49,146 nucleotides of DNA from a virus: positions 1 to 49,146 of IMG/VR virus record IMGVR_UViG_3300025131_006800. The stretch is one strand, 5' to 3'. The position numbers and the translations under genes are program-made. Under the pieces are notes generated by a model. It saw nothing but the letters and a program-made list of their open reading frames with translations. It was not told the origin of the DNA and searched no databases. Shown here in pieces: positions 38,532 to 46,578 of this stretch; positions within the stretch are counted from its first letter, which is position 1; the number at the start of each line of letters is the position of its first letter.

Positions 38532-38900
38532 TTAAGCGTGGTATCCTCTAAAGTCTGCTCTGTAAAAAACGTCTGCAGATGAAAGGTTGATTGAATCAAC
38601 TGTTCCTAATGCACGAATTGCTACTTGTAAATTCGCGGCGGTTACGTTGATTGGACCTTGTGATATAACGTGTACGTGTGATGTATCATCAGCAGGTACA
38701 GTTACAACAGCAATAGTCATATAATGCATGAAAGCATGTGCGATTGCAGGCACAGTACTTAAATCACCTGAAGAGTCAATTCCGGTTTTTGCATCAACTG
38801 CGGCTTTGCAGTCAACTGCCCAATAACCTAAATCAGCTCCGACCATTTCTTTAGCGGCGGTTCCACCATGTTGTTTCAATGTAATTGTTCCAGCGGCCAT
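38532..38900 (-). CDS. Probable abundant virion protein, 122 aa
   Basis: The protein is Ala/Thr/Val-rich with predicted strands (AGTITLKQHGGTAAKEMVGA; HVHVISQGPINVTAANLQVA) and a final SSADVFYRADFRGYHA. It has its own late-promoter-like octamer, a good AGGAG ribosome site and a strong terminator, and is cut off from the neighbouring operons. That arrangement suits a highly expressed capsid decoration or tail protein. I do not recognise the family. Confidence 0.7.
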   Translation of the reverse strand: MAAGTITLKQHGGTAAKEMVGADLGYWAVDCKAAVDAKTGIDSSGDLSTVPAIAHAFMHYMTIAVVTVPADDTSHVHVISQGPINVTAANLQVAIRALGTVDSINLSSADVFYRADFRGYHA

Positions 38901-38932
38901 AATATTTCTCCTAATGCTTCTGGTTGTTAAGT

Positions 38933-40381
38933 TTATTTATCAAAAGAATTAAAATATTTTTCTCTAACAGTAGAGAATATATCCATGATTCTTCCGTGTG
39001 TATTAAAATACCCATATAGCAATCTAAATAGTTTATGCTTTTCGTTGCTATGTAATTTATTATATCGTTGTGCTAAACTTAGTGCTTGTGAAACATTGCT
39101 ATTCTGTACACCAAATGTAGATTTTAACTTATAAAGAAACGCAATAGTATCTGAATTTGTCATGTTACCTGTGCTTATTTTAGTTAAATATTTTCGCATA
39201 TACCATGCCGGCAATGCTTTTGATTTAAGTAATTCGCATGTTTTATCATCTAGCATGTGAGTTTTAGTATAAAATGCAGATATAAGAGTATAGGTATCAT
39301 TCATTGAAATTGAAGTTTTATTAAATCCTGGATAAGCACTATAAATTTTTCTTGTATATTTTTTAGCATCTTCGTCGCCTTCTTCACCTAACACATATAA
39401 TAAAATTATACTACATGTTGTTAAATTAACAGCATCAACAGCAGATAATTGTTTGCTCCAACTTCTATTATGAAATGCTTTGCCTTCGGTTAATATATTA
39501 TCACGGAAAAACGTAAATCTTTCCATTGTATTAACCATGTCAATTGTTTCTTGTTTTCGTTCACCTTTAGCCGTGCCTACTTCGCCTGATTTAATAGATA
39601 CCATAGAATTAAACAATCCTTTAACCCTTTCTTTGCTTACAGGGTGTTTTAAAGACAATTTAACGTCATCTAACAGCTCTTCAAACGACTGTCGTAGGTT
39701 AAAATGACTTAATAAATTAACTGTATCAGCCCATTTATTTGATTGCCATAATATTTCTCTTGTACCTTTTACTTCTCTACCGGCTTCATCAGCATCATAT
39801 GCTCGTAAACTTAAATTAACTCCACTTAAATTAAACTCTAATTTCTTATCTGTTTCTGGAACTTGTAAACCGACTCTAGCAAGTAAATCAGGTAATTTTC
39901 GTACATGTTGTGCTTCTTGTATTGCAATCTTAACAAGCCCTAAAACCAGTCCTTGTTTTTCAGCAGTCATATTAAGAAAGTTTTCTTTAAATGAACTTTC
40001 CTCGGGTGTTAATGCTATAATGTTATCAATTTGAACTGTTTTTTCTTGTCCAACTTGTGGGTAATTTACTGTTATAATTTCACCTGAATTGTAACTACGT
40101 CTACCAGTATATTTGTCGCTAGTAAATGGAAGTATCTCAGTATTTGGGCGAGCTTCTAAATATCGTTGTAAATCTTTTTTAATATCTTTCTTATTGTCAG
40201 CATCTAAATGTATAATTAAATCAATGTCACCAAAATCGTCTTTACCTGACGCATTAAAACTTCCACTGATTATAGCATCACGGAAAGGCGGAAAACCTTT
40301 TAAAACGTCATTTACATAACGATCTACTGTAGGCTTAACATATTCTCTATCAATTCTGTGTGATCCTGCTACACCGCTCAT
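38933..40381 (-). CDS. Nucleotidyltransferase-fold protein, 482 aa
   Basis: Near residue 40, DAIISGSFNASGKDDFGDID carries the Pol-beta-type nucleotidyltransferase signature (GS ... D-x-D in DIDLIIHLD), and TVQIDNIIAL could give the third Asp. The N-terminus DREYVKPTVDRYVNDVLKGF matches NRENIQPTLERYFAELKQVF in the gene at 41129-42091, so the two are paralogs. The rest is helical with no known domain. It could modify RNA, protein or nucleotides; the substrate is unknown. Unlike its paralog it lacks a capsid-targeting-like start. Confidence 0.75.
   Translation of the reverse strand: MSGVAGSHRIDREYVKPTVDRYVNDVLKGFPPFRDAIISGSFNASGKDDFGDIDLIIHLDADNKKDIKKDLQRYLEARPNTEILPFTSDKYTGRRSYNSGEIITVNYPQVGQEKTVQIDNIIALTPEESSFKENFLNMTAEKQGLVLGLVKIAIQEAQHVRKLPDLLARVGLQVPETDKKLEFNLSGVNLSLRAYDADEAGREVKGTREILWQSNKWADTVNLLSHFNLRQSFEELLDDVKLSLKHPVSKERVKGLFNSMVSIKSGEVGTAKGERKQETIDMVNTMERFTFFRDNILTEGKAFHNRSWSKQLSAVDAVNLTTCSIILLYVLGEEGDEDAKKYTRKIYSAYPGFNKTSISMNDTYTLISAFYTKTHMLDDKTCELLKSKALPAWYMRKYLTKISTGNMTNSDTIAFLYKLKSTFGVQNSNVSQALSLAQRYNKLHSNEKHKLFRLLYGYFNTHGRIMDIFSTVREKYFNSFDK
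38934..38941 (-). promoter_or_regulatory. Late-promoter-like octamer GATAAATA
   Basis: GATAAATAAAC on the minus strand lies 33 bases before the ATG at 38900 and would drive the single-gene cassette. It overlaps the last codons of the upstream gene. Confidence 0.5.
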
Positions 40382-40590
40382 TAGTATTTCCTTTTCTCTA
40401 AATTACTACCTTTGTTATTTTCATCTACACATTGGTAGTAAGGTAAACTGGCATCTTTATTAAGAGCTCTAGTTCCTCTTTGAGGTCCTGGCCCTTTAAC
40501 CCAATGTCCAAAACACCCTGATGTACTTGTTCCACATCCAACAACTATCCATGTTGCCATCATTACGAAAAGTAATAATAGTCTCTTCAT
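40381..40590 (-). CDS. Small lipoprotein, 69 aa
   Basis: The start KRLLLLFVMMATWIVVGCGT is a lipoprotein signal with the lipobox VVGC, giving a mature protein of about 51 residues with further cysteines (SGCFGHWV; YYQCVDEN). Phage lipoproteins of this size act as outer spanins or superinfection-exclusion factors; neither can be shown here. The ATG at 40590 follows AAAGGTAAAAT. Confidence 0.75.
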   Translation of the reverse strand: MKRLLLLFVMMATWIVVGCGTSTSGCFGHWVKGPGPQRGTRALNKDASLPYYQCVDENNKGSNLEKRKY

Positions 40591-40599
40591 ATTTTACCT

Positions 40600-40785
40600 T
40601 TAAACTGCTTTATTACATTCATACCTAATATTATTTAAACAATTATTACATATGGTATTATTTTCTCGTTTTTCTTTCGTTTTTTCTAATACATGGTCTA
40701 ATGTTTTAAGTATTTTTCTTTTAGTATTTTTTATTTGGCTTAAAAGATAATTTTCAGAAAAGGTTATATATTTGTTTTTATGCAT
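40600..40785 (-). CDS. Small Cys-containing protein, 61 aa
   Basis: The peptide is basic and helical (LLSQIKNTKRKILKTLDHVL), with ICNNCLNNIRYECNKAV at the end (CxxC...C), which could bind a metal. The ATG at 40785 follows AGGAG by 6 bases. It is unrecognised. Confidence 0.65.
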   Translation of the reverse strand: MHKNKYITFSENYLLSQIKNTKRKILKTLDHVLEKTKEKRENNTICNNCLNNIRYECNKAV

Positions 40786-40805
40786 AATTTGCTCCTATTT
40801 TACCT

Positions 40806-41132
40806 TTAATTTGTTGGATACATTTGATCTGTATAATCAACTTTAAATTTCTTTTTCTTAGGTATAAAATCTCTAGCACGTTTTACACCTGCTTGCATTG
40901 CTTTTTGTATCTTTTTTCGTCGTCCAGGTGTTACCCATTTAAATCCTCTATCGGGGTGTTGGGGCGAATTCATTGCGGCAGTATGTAACCAACTACCTTT
41001 GGGTGCGGCAAGTGCTTTATTAAAATAATCTTGGCTATGAAAAAATGCACCACCTTTTAATTCCGGTCGTAAATCACCTCTAACCCATTGCTGAATTCCT
41101 GCACCTTCTGTCATTATCTCACTTGCTTTCAT
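40806..41132 (-). CDS. Basic protein with capsid-targeting-like N-terminus, 108 aa
   Basis: It starts MKASEIMTEGAGIQQW, similar to MKISEIINEAE (42499-42963) and MLVREVILEGG (41129-42091). In T4, internal proteins start with such a peptide and are cut after an (L/I)-x-E site. The body is basic toward the end (GRRKKIQKAMQAGVKRARDF; IPKKKKFKVDY), fitting a DNA-associated internal protein. This is an inference; no family is known to me. Confidence 0.65.
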   Translation of the reverse strand: MKASEIMTEGAGIQQWVRGDLRPELKGGAFFHSQDYFNKALAAPKGSWLHTAAMNSPQHPDRGFKWVTPGRRKKIQKAMQAGVKRARDFIPKKKKFKVDYTDQMYPTN

Positions 41133-42091
41133 GCAGTCTCCGTTTGATACTTTGTTAGGTTACTATTATTTGGTAAAAACTTACCAGATAATCCCAATGC
41201 TTTTTGATTTCTAATCCAATATTTTTGTAAATCATCCGGAATATCTACTCGAGTTTTATCTAATATTTTTAAGTAAATTTGTATAACACTATCATAATCT
41301 GGATGATTTAAAATAGAATCATGTAATGTAAAATAATTATCTAATTCTGCTCGTGATAAACTAATACCAAATAATTCATTGAGTAAGTTTAATGCTTCCT
41401 CTGGTGTTCTTGCAACTACTTCTTTAGTTGCCTTATCTTTAACACCTACTTTATGATTAAATGAAAAATTCTTTGCTTGAAACATTGCTAACATTAATTG
41501 TGTTCTATGCAATCCTTTAATATTAGAATTTTCATCATACTCACTAGAGGAATAACTAAATTCTAACCAAGGTAAATGTCCTACCATCCAATCAATTTGT
41601 ATACCTATATTTAAATTATTACCTTCTTCATCAAATTGCGGAAACATTCCAAAAGCATTACCAGGAGTAACTTTTTTAGGATCCATATGTATAGTAGGTG
41701 CATGTTCATTAACATATTCGCTAATTAAAACTAATGCGGTTTTCATAGCAACTTGTTCGTCGCTTGATGTTCTTGCTCGCTTTTTAAACTGATCAAATCT
41801 TTGAACAAATTCTTCAGGTTTAATATTCCATTGTTGAACTGTTTGAGTAGAAATACCTCGAGGAAATAATTTTGTAGCATCTATTGCTAAATCAATATCA
41901 CCACTGGTACTTCTTTTACCTACCGAACCTGTAGGATGAAAATCGCTAGGATTTATATTTGCTCTAGGAAAAACTTGTTTTAATTCTGCAAAGTATCGTT
42001 CTAAGGTAGGCTGAATATTTTCTCGATTAATGCGGTCGGTATTACCTCCAAAGACGTTACCGCCTTCTAATATAACCTCCCTGACTAGCAT
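41129..42091 (-). CDS. Nucleotidyltransferase-fold protein with capsid-targeting-like N-terminus, 320 aa
   Basis: The signature HPTGSVGKRSTSGDIDLAID (GS ... D-I-D) and a later IQIDWMVGHL match Pol-beta-type nucleotidyltransferases. Residues 20-45 match the paralog at 38933-40381. The start MLVREVILEGG ends in I-L-E, like T4 gp21 cleavage sites, so the enzyme may be loaded into the head and injected, as T4 Alt is. Its substrate is unknown. It overlaps its neighbours by 1-4 bases. Confidence 0.75.
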   Translation of the reverse strand: MLVREVILEGGNVFGGNTDRINRENIQPTLERYFAELKQVFPRANINPSDFHPTGSVGKRSTSGDIDLAIDATKLFPRGISTQTVQQWNIKPEEFVQRFDQFKKRARTSSDEQVAMKTALVLISEYVNEHAPTIHMDPKKVTPGNAFGMFPQFDEEGNNLNIGIQIDWMVGHLPWLEFSYSSSEYDENSNIKGLHRTQLMLAMFQAKNFSFNHKVGVKDKATKEVVARTPEEALNLLNELFGISLSRAELDNYFTLHDSILNHPDYDSVIQIYLKILDKTRVDIPDDLQKYWIRNQKALGLSGKFLPNNSNLTKYQTETA

Positions 42092-42495
42092 TAAATTTCT
42101 CCGAATTGTTTTTTATATCTATTTTGTTTGGCAAGTTTATTGTATGCATTTACTAATGTTTCCATCTTGTCTTGAAACACCGGGTTGTCGTTATTGTATA
42201 ACAATTTATATGCTCGCCGTACCATAAACGGATCTGCAGGGTCATTAATATCTGCGGTTGCAATGCTTTTAGCAAGTTCCATTAATTGTCTAGCAACATT
42301 ACTTTGCAATGACTTAATATCATATGTTCCACCACTGCCAGGAAAAACGTCGGTGCTAAAAGGATCCTTAGGATCTTCTTTTAATCTATCAATTACATCT
42401 TTCTCAGTAAAAGCCTGTTGGATTCTACGTTTAGGTCGTGGACCTCGCATCACTCTTTTTCTAGTTCCTGCTATTTCAATTTCGGCTATTTTCAT
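42091..42495 (-). CDS. Hypothetical basic protein, 134 aa
   Basis: It begins MKIAEIEIAGTRKRVMRGPR and is basic at the start and end, with a helical middle (SNVARQLMELAKSIATADIN). The start is weaker than neighbouring genes as a capsid-targeting match. It is linked to the nucleotidyltransferase gene at the start codon. Unrecognised. Confidence 0.6.
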   Translation of the reverse strand: MKIAEIEIAGTRKRVMRGPRPKRRIQQAFTEKDVIDRLKEDPKDPFSTDVFPGSGGTYDIKSLQSNVARQLMELAKSIATADINDPADPFMVRRAYKLLYNNDNPVFQDKMETLVNAYNKLAKQNRYKKQFGEI

Positions 42496-42498
42496 GTT

Positions 42499-42963
42499 TT
42501 ATCCCTGTATATCGCTTGCTTTGCCAAAAGTGGTCTTTTTAGATTGATGTGTTACTACCCCTGGTTTTGTTTTTTGTGTTGGGGTTTTGCGAGGATATCT
42601 TGCTCTCCAATCTTCTAAAGAACCTCCTCCGGAAGATATCTGTGCCATCGTTGCAACATCTGTTGGCGACATACCATATTTTTTTCTATGTGGCATCATT
42701 CTTTGAGCCATTTGGTCCATGTTTGGACTTCGACCAGCATAAGGTTGTCCTCCTGCGGCGGACCATTTACGTTGAGCATCATCTCTTGCACTTTGTTCTG
42801 AACTATATTTTCTGCCCCAATGACCTTGCTTATTGTATTGGTACCATTCTTTACCGGTCTTTTTATCTATGCCTTTTCTATAACGAGCAGACTGACCACT
42901 TGAATCACCTCTAGTAGGGGAAGTTATTAGTTCCGCTTCATTTATTATCTCAGATATTTTCAT
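42499..42963 (-). CDS. Basic protein with capsid-targeting-like N-terminus, 154 aa
   Basis: The start MKISEIINEAELITSP has an I-N-E site followed by Ala, the closest match here to T4 internal protein I (MKTYQEFIAEA). The body is basic and Gly/Gln/Arg-rich with WYQYNKQGHWGRKYSS, similar to lambda-type or AP2-like strand patterns only loosely, and ends in Lys/Thr. It is probably a packaged protein. Function is unknown. Confidence 0.65.
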   Translation of the reverse strand: MKISEIINEAELITSPTRGDSSGQSARYRKGIDKKTGKEWYQYNKQGHWGRKYSSEQSARDDAQRKWSAAGGQPYAGRSPNMDQMAQRMMPHRKKYGMSPTDVATMAQISSGGGSLEDWRARYPRKTPTQKTKPGVVTHQSKKTTFGKASDIQG

Positions 42964-43204
42964 TGCTTGGTGCCCTTTTCATTCCTGTTACGAATTTTTT
43001 TGGATCTTGATTTTTAATGCTAATCAACAGCCGTCGGTGTAGATCTAGTGCTACTTCTTTATCATATGTTTCATAAATCATATCAATCAAATTAGTTACA
43101 GTTGATACAATATGCTGTCCACGAGATTCAATAACCATGCCTTTATTCTTAGGAGGTATTACTTCGTTAATCTCTTGTAACAGACTTTTAGTTCTACGTT
43201 GCAT
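42950..43204 (-). CDS. Hypothetical protein, 84 aa
   Basis: The protein is helical (HIVSTVTNLIDMIYETYDKE, then ALDLHRRLLISIKNQDPKKF). I recall similar small proteins in T4-like cyanophages, with no known function. Its ATG at 43204 lies 22 bases downstream of a palindromic TATAAATA promoter shared with the divergent plus-strand gene. Confidence 0.7.
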   Translation of the reverse strand: MQRRTKSLLQEINEVIPPKNKGMVIESRGQHIVSTVTNLIDMIYETYDKEVALDLHRRLLISIKNQDPKKFVTGMKRAPSNENI

Positions 43205-43220
43205 ATTTTTTAGATCCTGT

Positions 43221-43234
43221 TATAAATATTTATA
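43221..43234. promoter_or_regulatory. Palindromic, bidirectional late promoter
   Basis: The 14 bases TATAAATATTTATA are a perfect palindrome, giving the T4 late octamer TATAAATA on both strands. The minus direction leads to 42950-43204 (22 bases to ATG), and the plus direction to 43234-43440, whose ATG would be at or within one base of the transcription start. Confidence 0.7.
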
Positions 43235-43440
43235 TGAAATTGACACATATTATTGAACAACCCGAAGGGCCTCCGCCCATTAATCTTCAAGCAATCGAAG
43301 GCATGATTGATCAAGTTGTCCCCGATCCTGCATATGCTGATGAAATCCGTCAAGCAATCGGTATGTTAGGAAGCGGACGACAATTAACTCGTGAACACAA
43401 CCAAGTAATATTGACATATCTTACAATGATATCTGGTTAA
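43234..43440 (+). CDS. Small protein with capsid-targeting-like N-terminus, 68 aa
   Basis: It starts MKLTHIIEQPEGPPPINLQA, with I-I-E as a possible gp21-type site, followed by a helical domain (IEGMIDQVVPDPAYADEIRQ). It is the only plus-strand gene of this region, and its stop overlaps the stop of the helicase gene in TTAA. The ATG is 5 bases after TATAAATA, so a leaderless mRNA is likely. Unrecognised. Confidence 0.7.
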   Translation: MKLTHIIEQPEGPPPINLQAIEGMIDQVVPDPAYADEIRQAIGMLGSGRQLTREHNQVILTYLTMISG

Positions 43441-44801
43441 TGTATCTTTTTAATTAACGATTTTAATCTATCTGTTTGGTCAACTGTTACTGCTTCTTTT
43501 GGTTCAGTATCACGCATTGTTGACGTCTTTTTTAGTTTTTCGTACAGATTTTCTTGCGGTGTTTCTTCCATATCATCTGCTAAATCTTGTATTCTTAGTG
43601 TATTAATATCAAAATCTAATTCTACTTTTTGTCCTACACCACTACTGGATCTAGTTTTCATAAATTGTATTTGCACTCTACCACGTTCTCGCATTATTCT
43701 ACTAGTAAAAATTGCAATAACATTATCTGCTGTTTGTATTTTACTAATACCACCTGCAATATGACTGTGATCAAACTCTATTTCATCTACTGCACCTCTG
43801 TTTAATTGTGATGCTGTGGCAAACAAATAATTTCCTTCTACTGCAAAGTTCCTAAGTTCTTCACTAACAAACTTATCTTTAATAAACAAATCACTTGGTG
43901 GTACTTTCCGTTGTGCTGGCATCATTAAATCTAGATAATCTACTAGTATGCATTGTGGTTCTATACCTGTTTGTGTTATGTACTCTTTAATGTATACTTT
44001 AATATCATTAACTGTACAACCATTTGGTAATTGTATAATTTGTAAATTACCTTTTTTCTTTCCGTGCATTTTAACTTTTAATTCAACATCGTCAATATTT
44101 TTAAATATTTCTCTTGTTGAATATCCTGTTATCATGCTGTCTAGTCGCATTGCAGTTAATCCTTCACTAAGTTCTAAACTCAAGTATATTACATTAAATC
44201 CTGCTTCGACCCAGTTAAGTGCTAAGTTTTGTAAGAATAAACTTTTACCTGCACCAGATCCTCCTGCAAATATACTAAGTTCTCCTCTATTAAATCCACC
44301 ATACAATTTGTCATCTATTGTTTTCCATCCTGTACTTGTACTACCATTTTTATCTCTTAACTCTGTTAACCGAGCAAGTGGATCTTGCCAATAATCTGTT
44401 CCTAGGTTTTTTGTTAAACCAATACTAACTGCTTCTTTAATTATACCTTCTACTGTACCATATTCTTGTGTTTCTAATAAATCTGCAGATTCTATAATTG
44501 CTTTTTCTAATGCCTTATGTTTACAAAATTGTTCAAACTCTCCTAAGAACCAATCTGTTTCATGTTTTGTAACTGGTACTTTTTCAAACTTTCCTTTTGT
44601 CTTTGCATTTAATATTTCAAACCCAGGCATAGCAGAATGTTCATCTGAATATTCTTGTATAAATTCTACACTTTCTCTAAGTGTGGCATCAAAGTATTCA
44701 GGTTGAACAATATTACTACATCTTGCATAAAGTTCTGGTTCTGTTACCAAAAATTCTATAAACATTTTTTGTAATTCGTATGTATAATCTACTTCAGCCA
44801 T
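43437..44801 (-). CDS. Replicative DNA helicase, T4 gp41/DnaB type
   Basis: The RecA-like core has Walker A FAGGSGAGKSLFLQNLALNW (residues 180-187), VIYLSLELSEGLTAMRLDSM, Walker B CILVDYLDLMMPAQR and an FATASQLNRGAVDE segment with the conserved Gln, plus FMKTRSSSGVG near the end. The N-terminal 140 residues are helical as in DnaB. It unwinds DNA ahead of the fork as a hexamer with the primase. It overlaps the primase gene by 13 bases. Confidence 0.93.
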   Translation of the reverse strand: MAEVDYTYELQKMFIEFLVTEPELYARCSNIVQPEYFDATLRESVEFIQEYSDEHSAMPGFEILNAKTKGKFEKVPVTKHETDWFLGEFEQFCKHKALEKAIIESADLLETQEYGTVEGIIKEAVSIGLTKNLGTDYWQDPLARLTELRDKNGSTSTGWKTIDDKLYGGFNRGELSIFAGGSGAGKSLFLQNLALNWVEAGFNVIYLSLELSEGLTAMRLDSMITGYSTREIFKNIDDVELKVKMHGKKKGNLQIIQLPNGCTVNDIKVYIKEYITQTGIEPQCILVDYLDLMMPAQRKVPPSDLFIKDKFVSEELRNFAVEGNYLFATASQLNRGAVDEIEFDHSHIAGGISKIQTADNVIAIFTSRIMRERGRVQIQFMKTRSSSGVGQKVELDFDINTLRIQDLADDMEETPQENLYEKLKKTSTMRDTEPKEAVTVDQTDRLKSLIKKIH

Positions 44802-45778
44802 TTTTTCTGCTTTAATTTAATTTTGATTTTGTTATATTCCTTAGCATACAGAATTGTAAGTAAGGCTTCGAGCCTGCCATAATATGCTACTGCATCACAA
44901 ATATCTTTAATACCTTCCGGCCATTCTGGCAAACTTATATGCCATCTATTCTCAACTGCAATATCCATTAAATTGGATTCTTTGCCGTCTTTATCTGGTA
45001 CTACAACTTTTATTGTTGGCAAGTGATTTAATAAATCTACTTGTCTACTATTACAATGATTACCGCAAACTGCAACACCATTTACCATTAGTGCATCAAA
45101 TGGGCCTTCGCATACAATCGTATATTTAACATTAGTTTGCTGATCATAATTAAATAAAAAACTTTGCGGAGACCTTGTAATATATTTTGGCGTATTTCTT
45201 GACTTTGGTCGTTTGCATAATCTAGCAGTATATCCAACAATTTTATTATTATACTCAAATGGTAAAATTATACGTTCATTAAAATTGTATACTTTCTCAC
45301 TTGTATAGTGCCAATTACCTGCTTCCAATAAACTACGTTTTTCTAAGTATTTTAATGCTTTAGTAAACTCGTCTGTAACTGAACAATCTAATACAGGTTT
45401 AGCATTAATTGGTAATTTCTCTTCTTTCCATTGTCCTGGTATTGCTAATGAATCAAATGTAACTTGTGTTTTGTCAGGCTCTATTTGCATTGAAGCAAAT
45501 ATAAGTTTTTTAATGTCATTATCTGTTGCTCCAAGATTAGTTAATAAAACCCTAAACTTAGATGTAATTTTTCTACCTGGAAGCCATGATGTTTTAAAGC
45601 CACAATTAAAACAATGATATGCTACTGAATCATTGTTAAAATTAAACCCTCCTCGTTTTCTTGTATCGGGTCGTGATTGTCCATTAAACGTACATACCGG
45701 ACAGTTCATGGTATGCCAGCCACTAGGACTAACTTTAGTATTGATTGGAAGTAATGTTTTTACGTAATCTAGTATCAC
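44789..45778 (-). CDS. DNA primase, T4 gp61 type
   Basis: The N-terminus has a zinc ribbon (MNCPVCTFNGQSRPD, then YHCFNCGFKTSW), a linker, and a Toprim core with YTIVCEGPFDALMVNGVAVC (Glu site) and VVPDKDGKESNLMDIAVENR (Asp-x-Asp region). It synthesises RNA primers with the gp41-type helicase encoded next to it. Length of 329 residues is near T4 gp61 (342). Confidence 0.9.
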   Translation of the reverse strand: MILDYVKTLLPINTKVSPSGWHTMNCPVCTFNGQSRPDTRKRGGFNFNNDSVAYHCFNCGFKTSWLPGRKITSKFRVLLTNLGATDNDIKKLIFASMQIEPDKTQVTFDSLAIPGQWKEEKLPINAKPVLDCSVTDEFTKALKYLEKRSLLEAGNWHYTSEKVYNFNERIILPFEYNNKIVGYTARLCKRPKSRNTPKYITRSPQSFLFNYDQQTNVKYTIVCEGPFDALMVNGVAVCGNHCNSRQVDLLNHLPTIKVVVPDKDGKESNLMDIAVENRWHISLPEWPEGIKDICDAVAYYGRLEALLTILYAKEYNKIKIKLKQKKWLK

Positions 45779-46485
45779 GCTCGTATTAAAATTTTGGTTA
45801 ATGTTCCTGCATTACTTACATCTGGTACATGCTGAAATTTTATATACTTTGTTGCAATAGTTAAATTATACGGATCTAATTTTGTTGTAGCAGATGTATA
45901 ATCAACATAATCATTTACTGATCCTAATGGTATAGCAAACCATGCACTACTACCTGAAACTGTATCATCTAACGTTCCATATGCATATAGTTTACCAAAA
46001 TAAGCATCTAGGTATGCAACAAAAGTAATTAACCCGTGTTTATCTGCAACTTCATGTACTCTAATTGAAGAACTTTCAAATATGCCCGAACCACCACTAG
46101 TTTCATTAAATGTTGAAACTGTAATACTATCTTTTGGCGATGCTATAATTGAATCTTCAATTTCTACATTTAAATTACCAGTTCCTGCTAAGTTTGTAAA
46201 CAACGGTTTTTTAACTCCAATTGAATCTTCTGTATAAAAACCTAATCTATACATTCCTGGATCTGTGTGTTCAAAATCACCAGCGGCAGTAATCAAATCG
46301 AAGTTTCCTTCTGTTACAGTATTTTTAGAACACTTAATATTTTTTATTAATGTCCCGTCCGTATTCAATATATTAGCATATACAGACAAGTTATCAATCT
46401 TTACTGCTTTTCTATCTTTATCTTTAACTTGAAAATTAACCGTATTTGCTACGGACTTTATTATTTTAACATTTCCTGCTTGCAT
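45775..46485 (-). CDS. Probable virion (baseplate/tail-associated) protein, 236 aa
   Basis: The start chosen is the ATG at 46485 after AAAAGGTG; the longer frame opens with TTG further upstream. The protein is all-beta (TVNFQVKDKDRKAVKIDNLS; DPGMYRLGFYTEDSIGVKK), a pattern like Ig-like domains of phage structural proteins. The N-terminal part resembles BppU-type baseplate domains only loosely. It sits out of place between primase and a plus-strand gene. Confidence 0.55.
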   Translation of the reverse strand: MQAGNVKIIKSVANTVNFQVKDKDRKAVKIDNLSVYANILNTDGTLIKNIKCSKNTVTEGNFDLITAAGDFEHTDPGMYRLGFYTEDSIGVKKPLFTNLAGTGNLNVEIEDSIIASPKDSITVSTFNETSGGSGIFESSSIRVHEVADKHGLITFVAYLDAYFGKLYAYGTLDDTVSGSSAWFAIPLGSVNDYVDYTSATTKLDPYNLTIATKYIKFQHVPDVSNAGTLTKILIRA

Positions 46486-46538
46486 TGTCAAGGCACCTTT
46501 TGCGGGGTTATTTTCTAAATAGTACGTGTTGGTAAATG

Positions 46539-46546
46539 TATAAATA
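46539..46546 (+). promoter_or_regulatory. Late promoter TATAAATA
   Basis: A perfect T4 late octamer lies on the plus strand, 32 bases upstream of the ATG at 46579. A second weaker TATAATAT is directly before the ATG. Confidence 0.65.
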
Positions 46547-46578
46547 TTCACAGTGAAGTATACCCCTTTATAATATTT

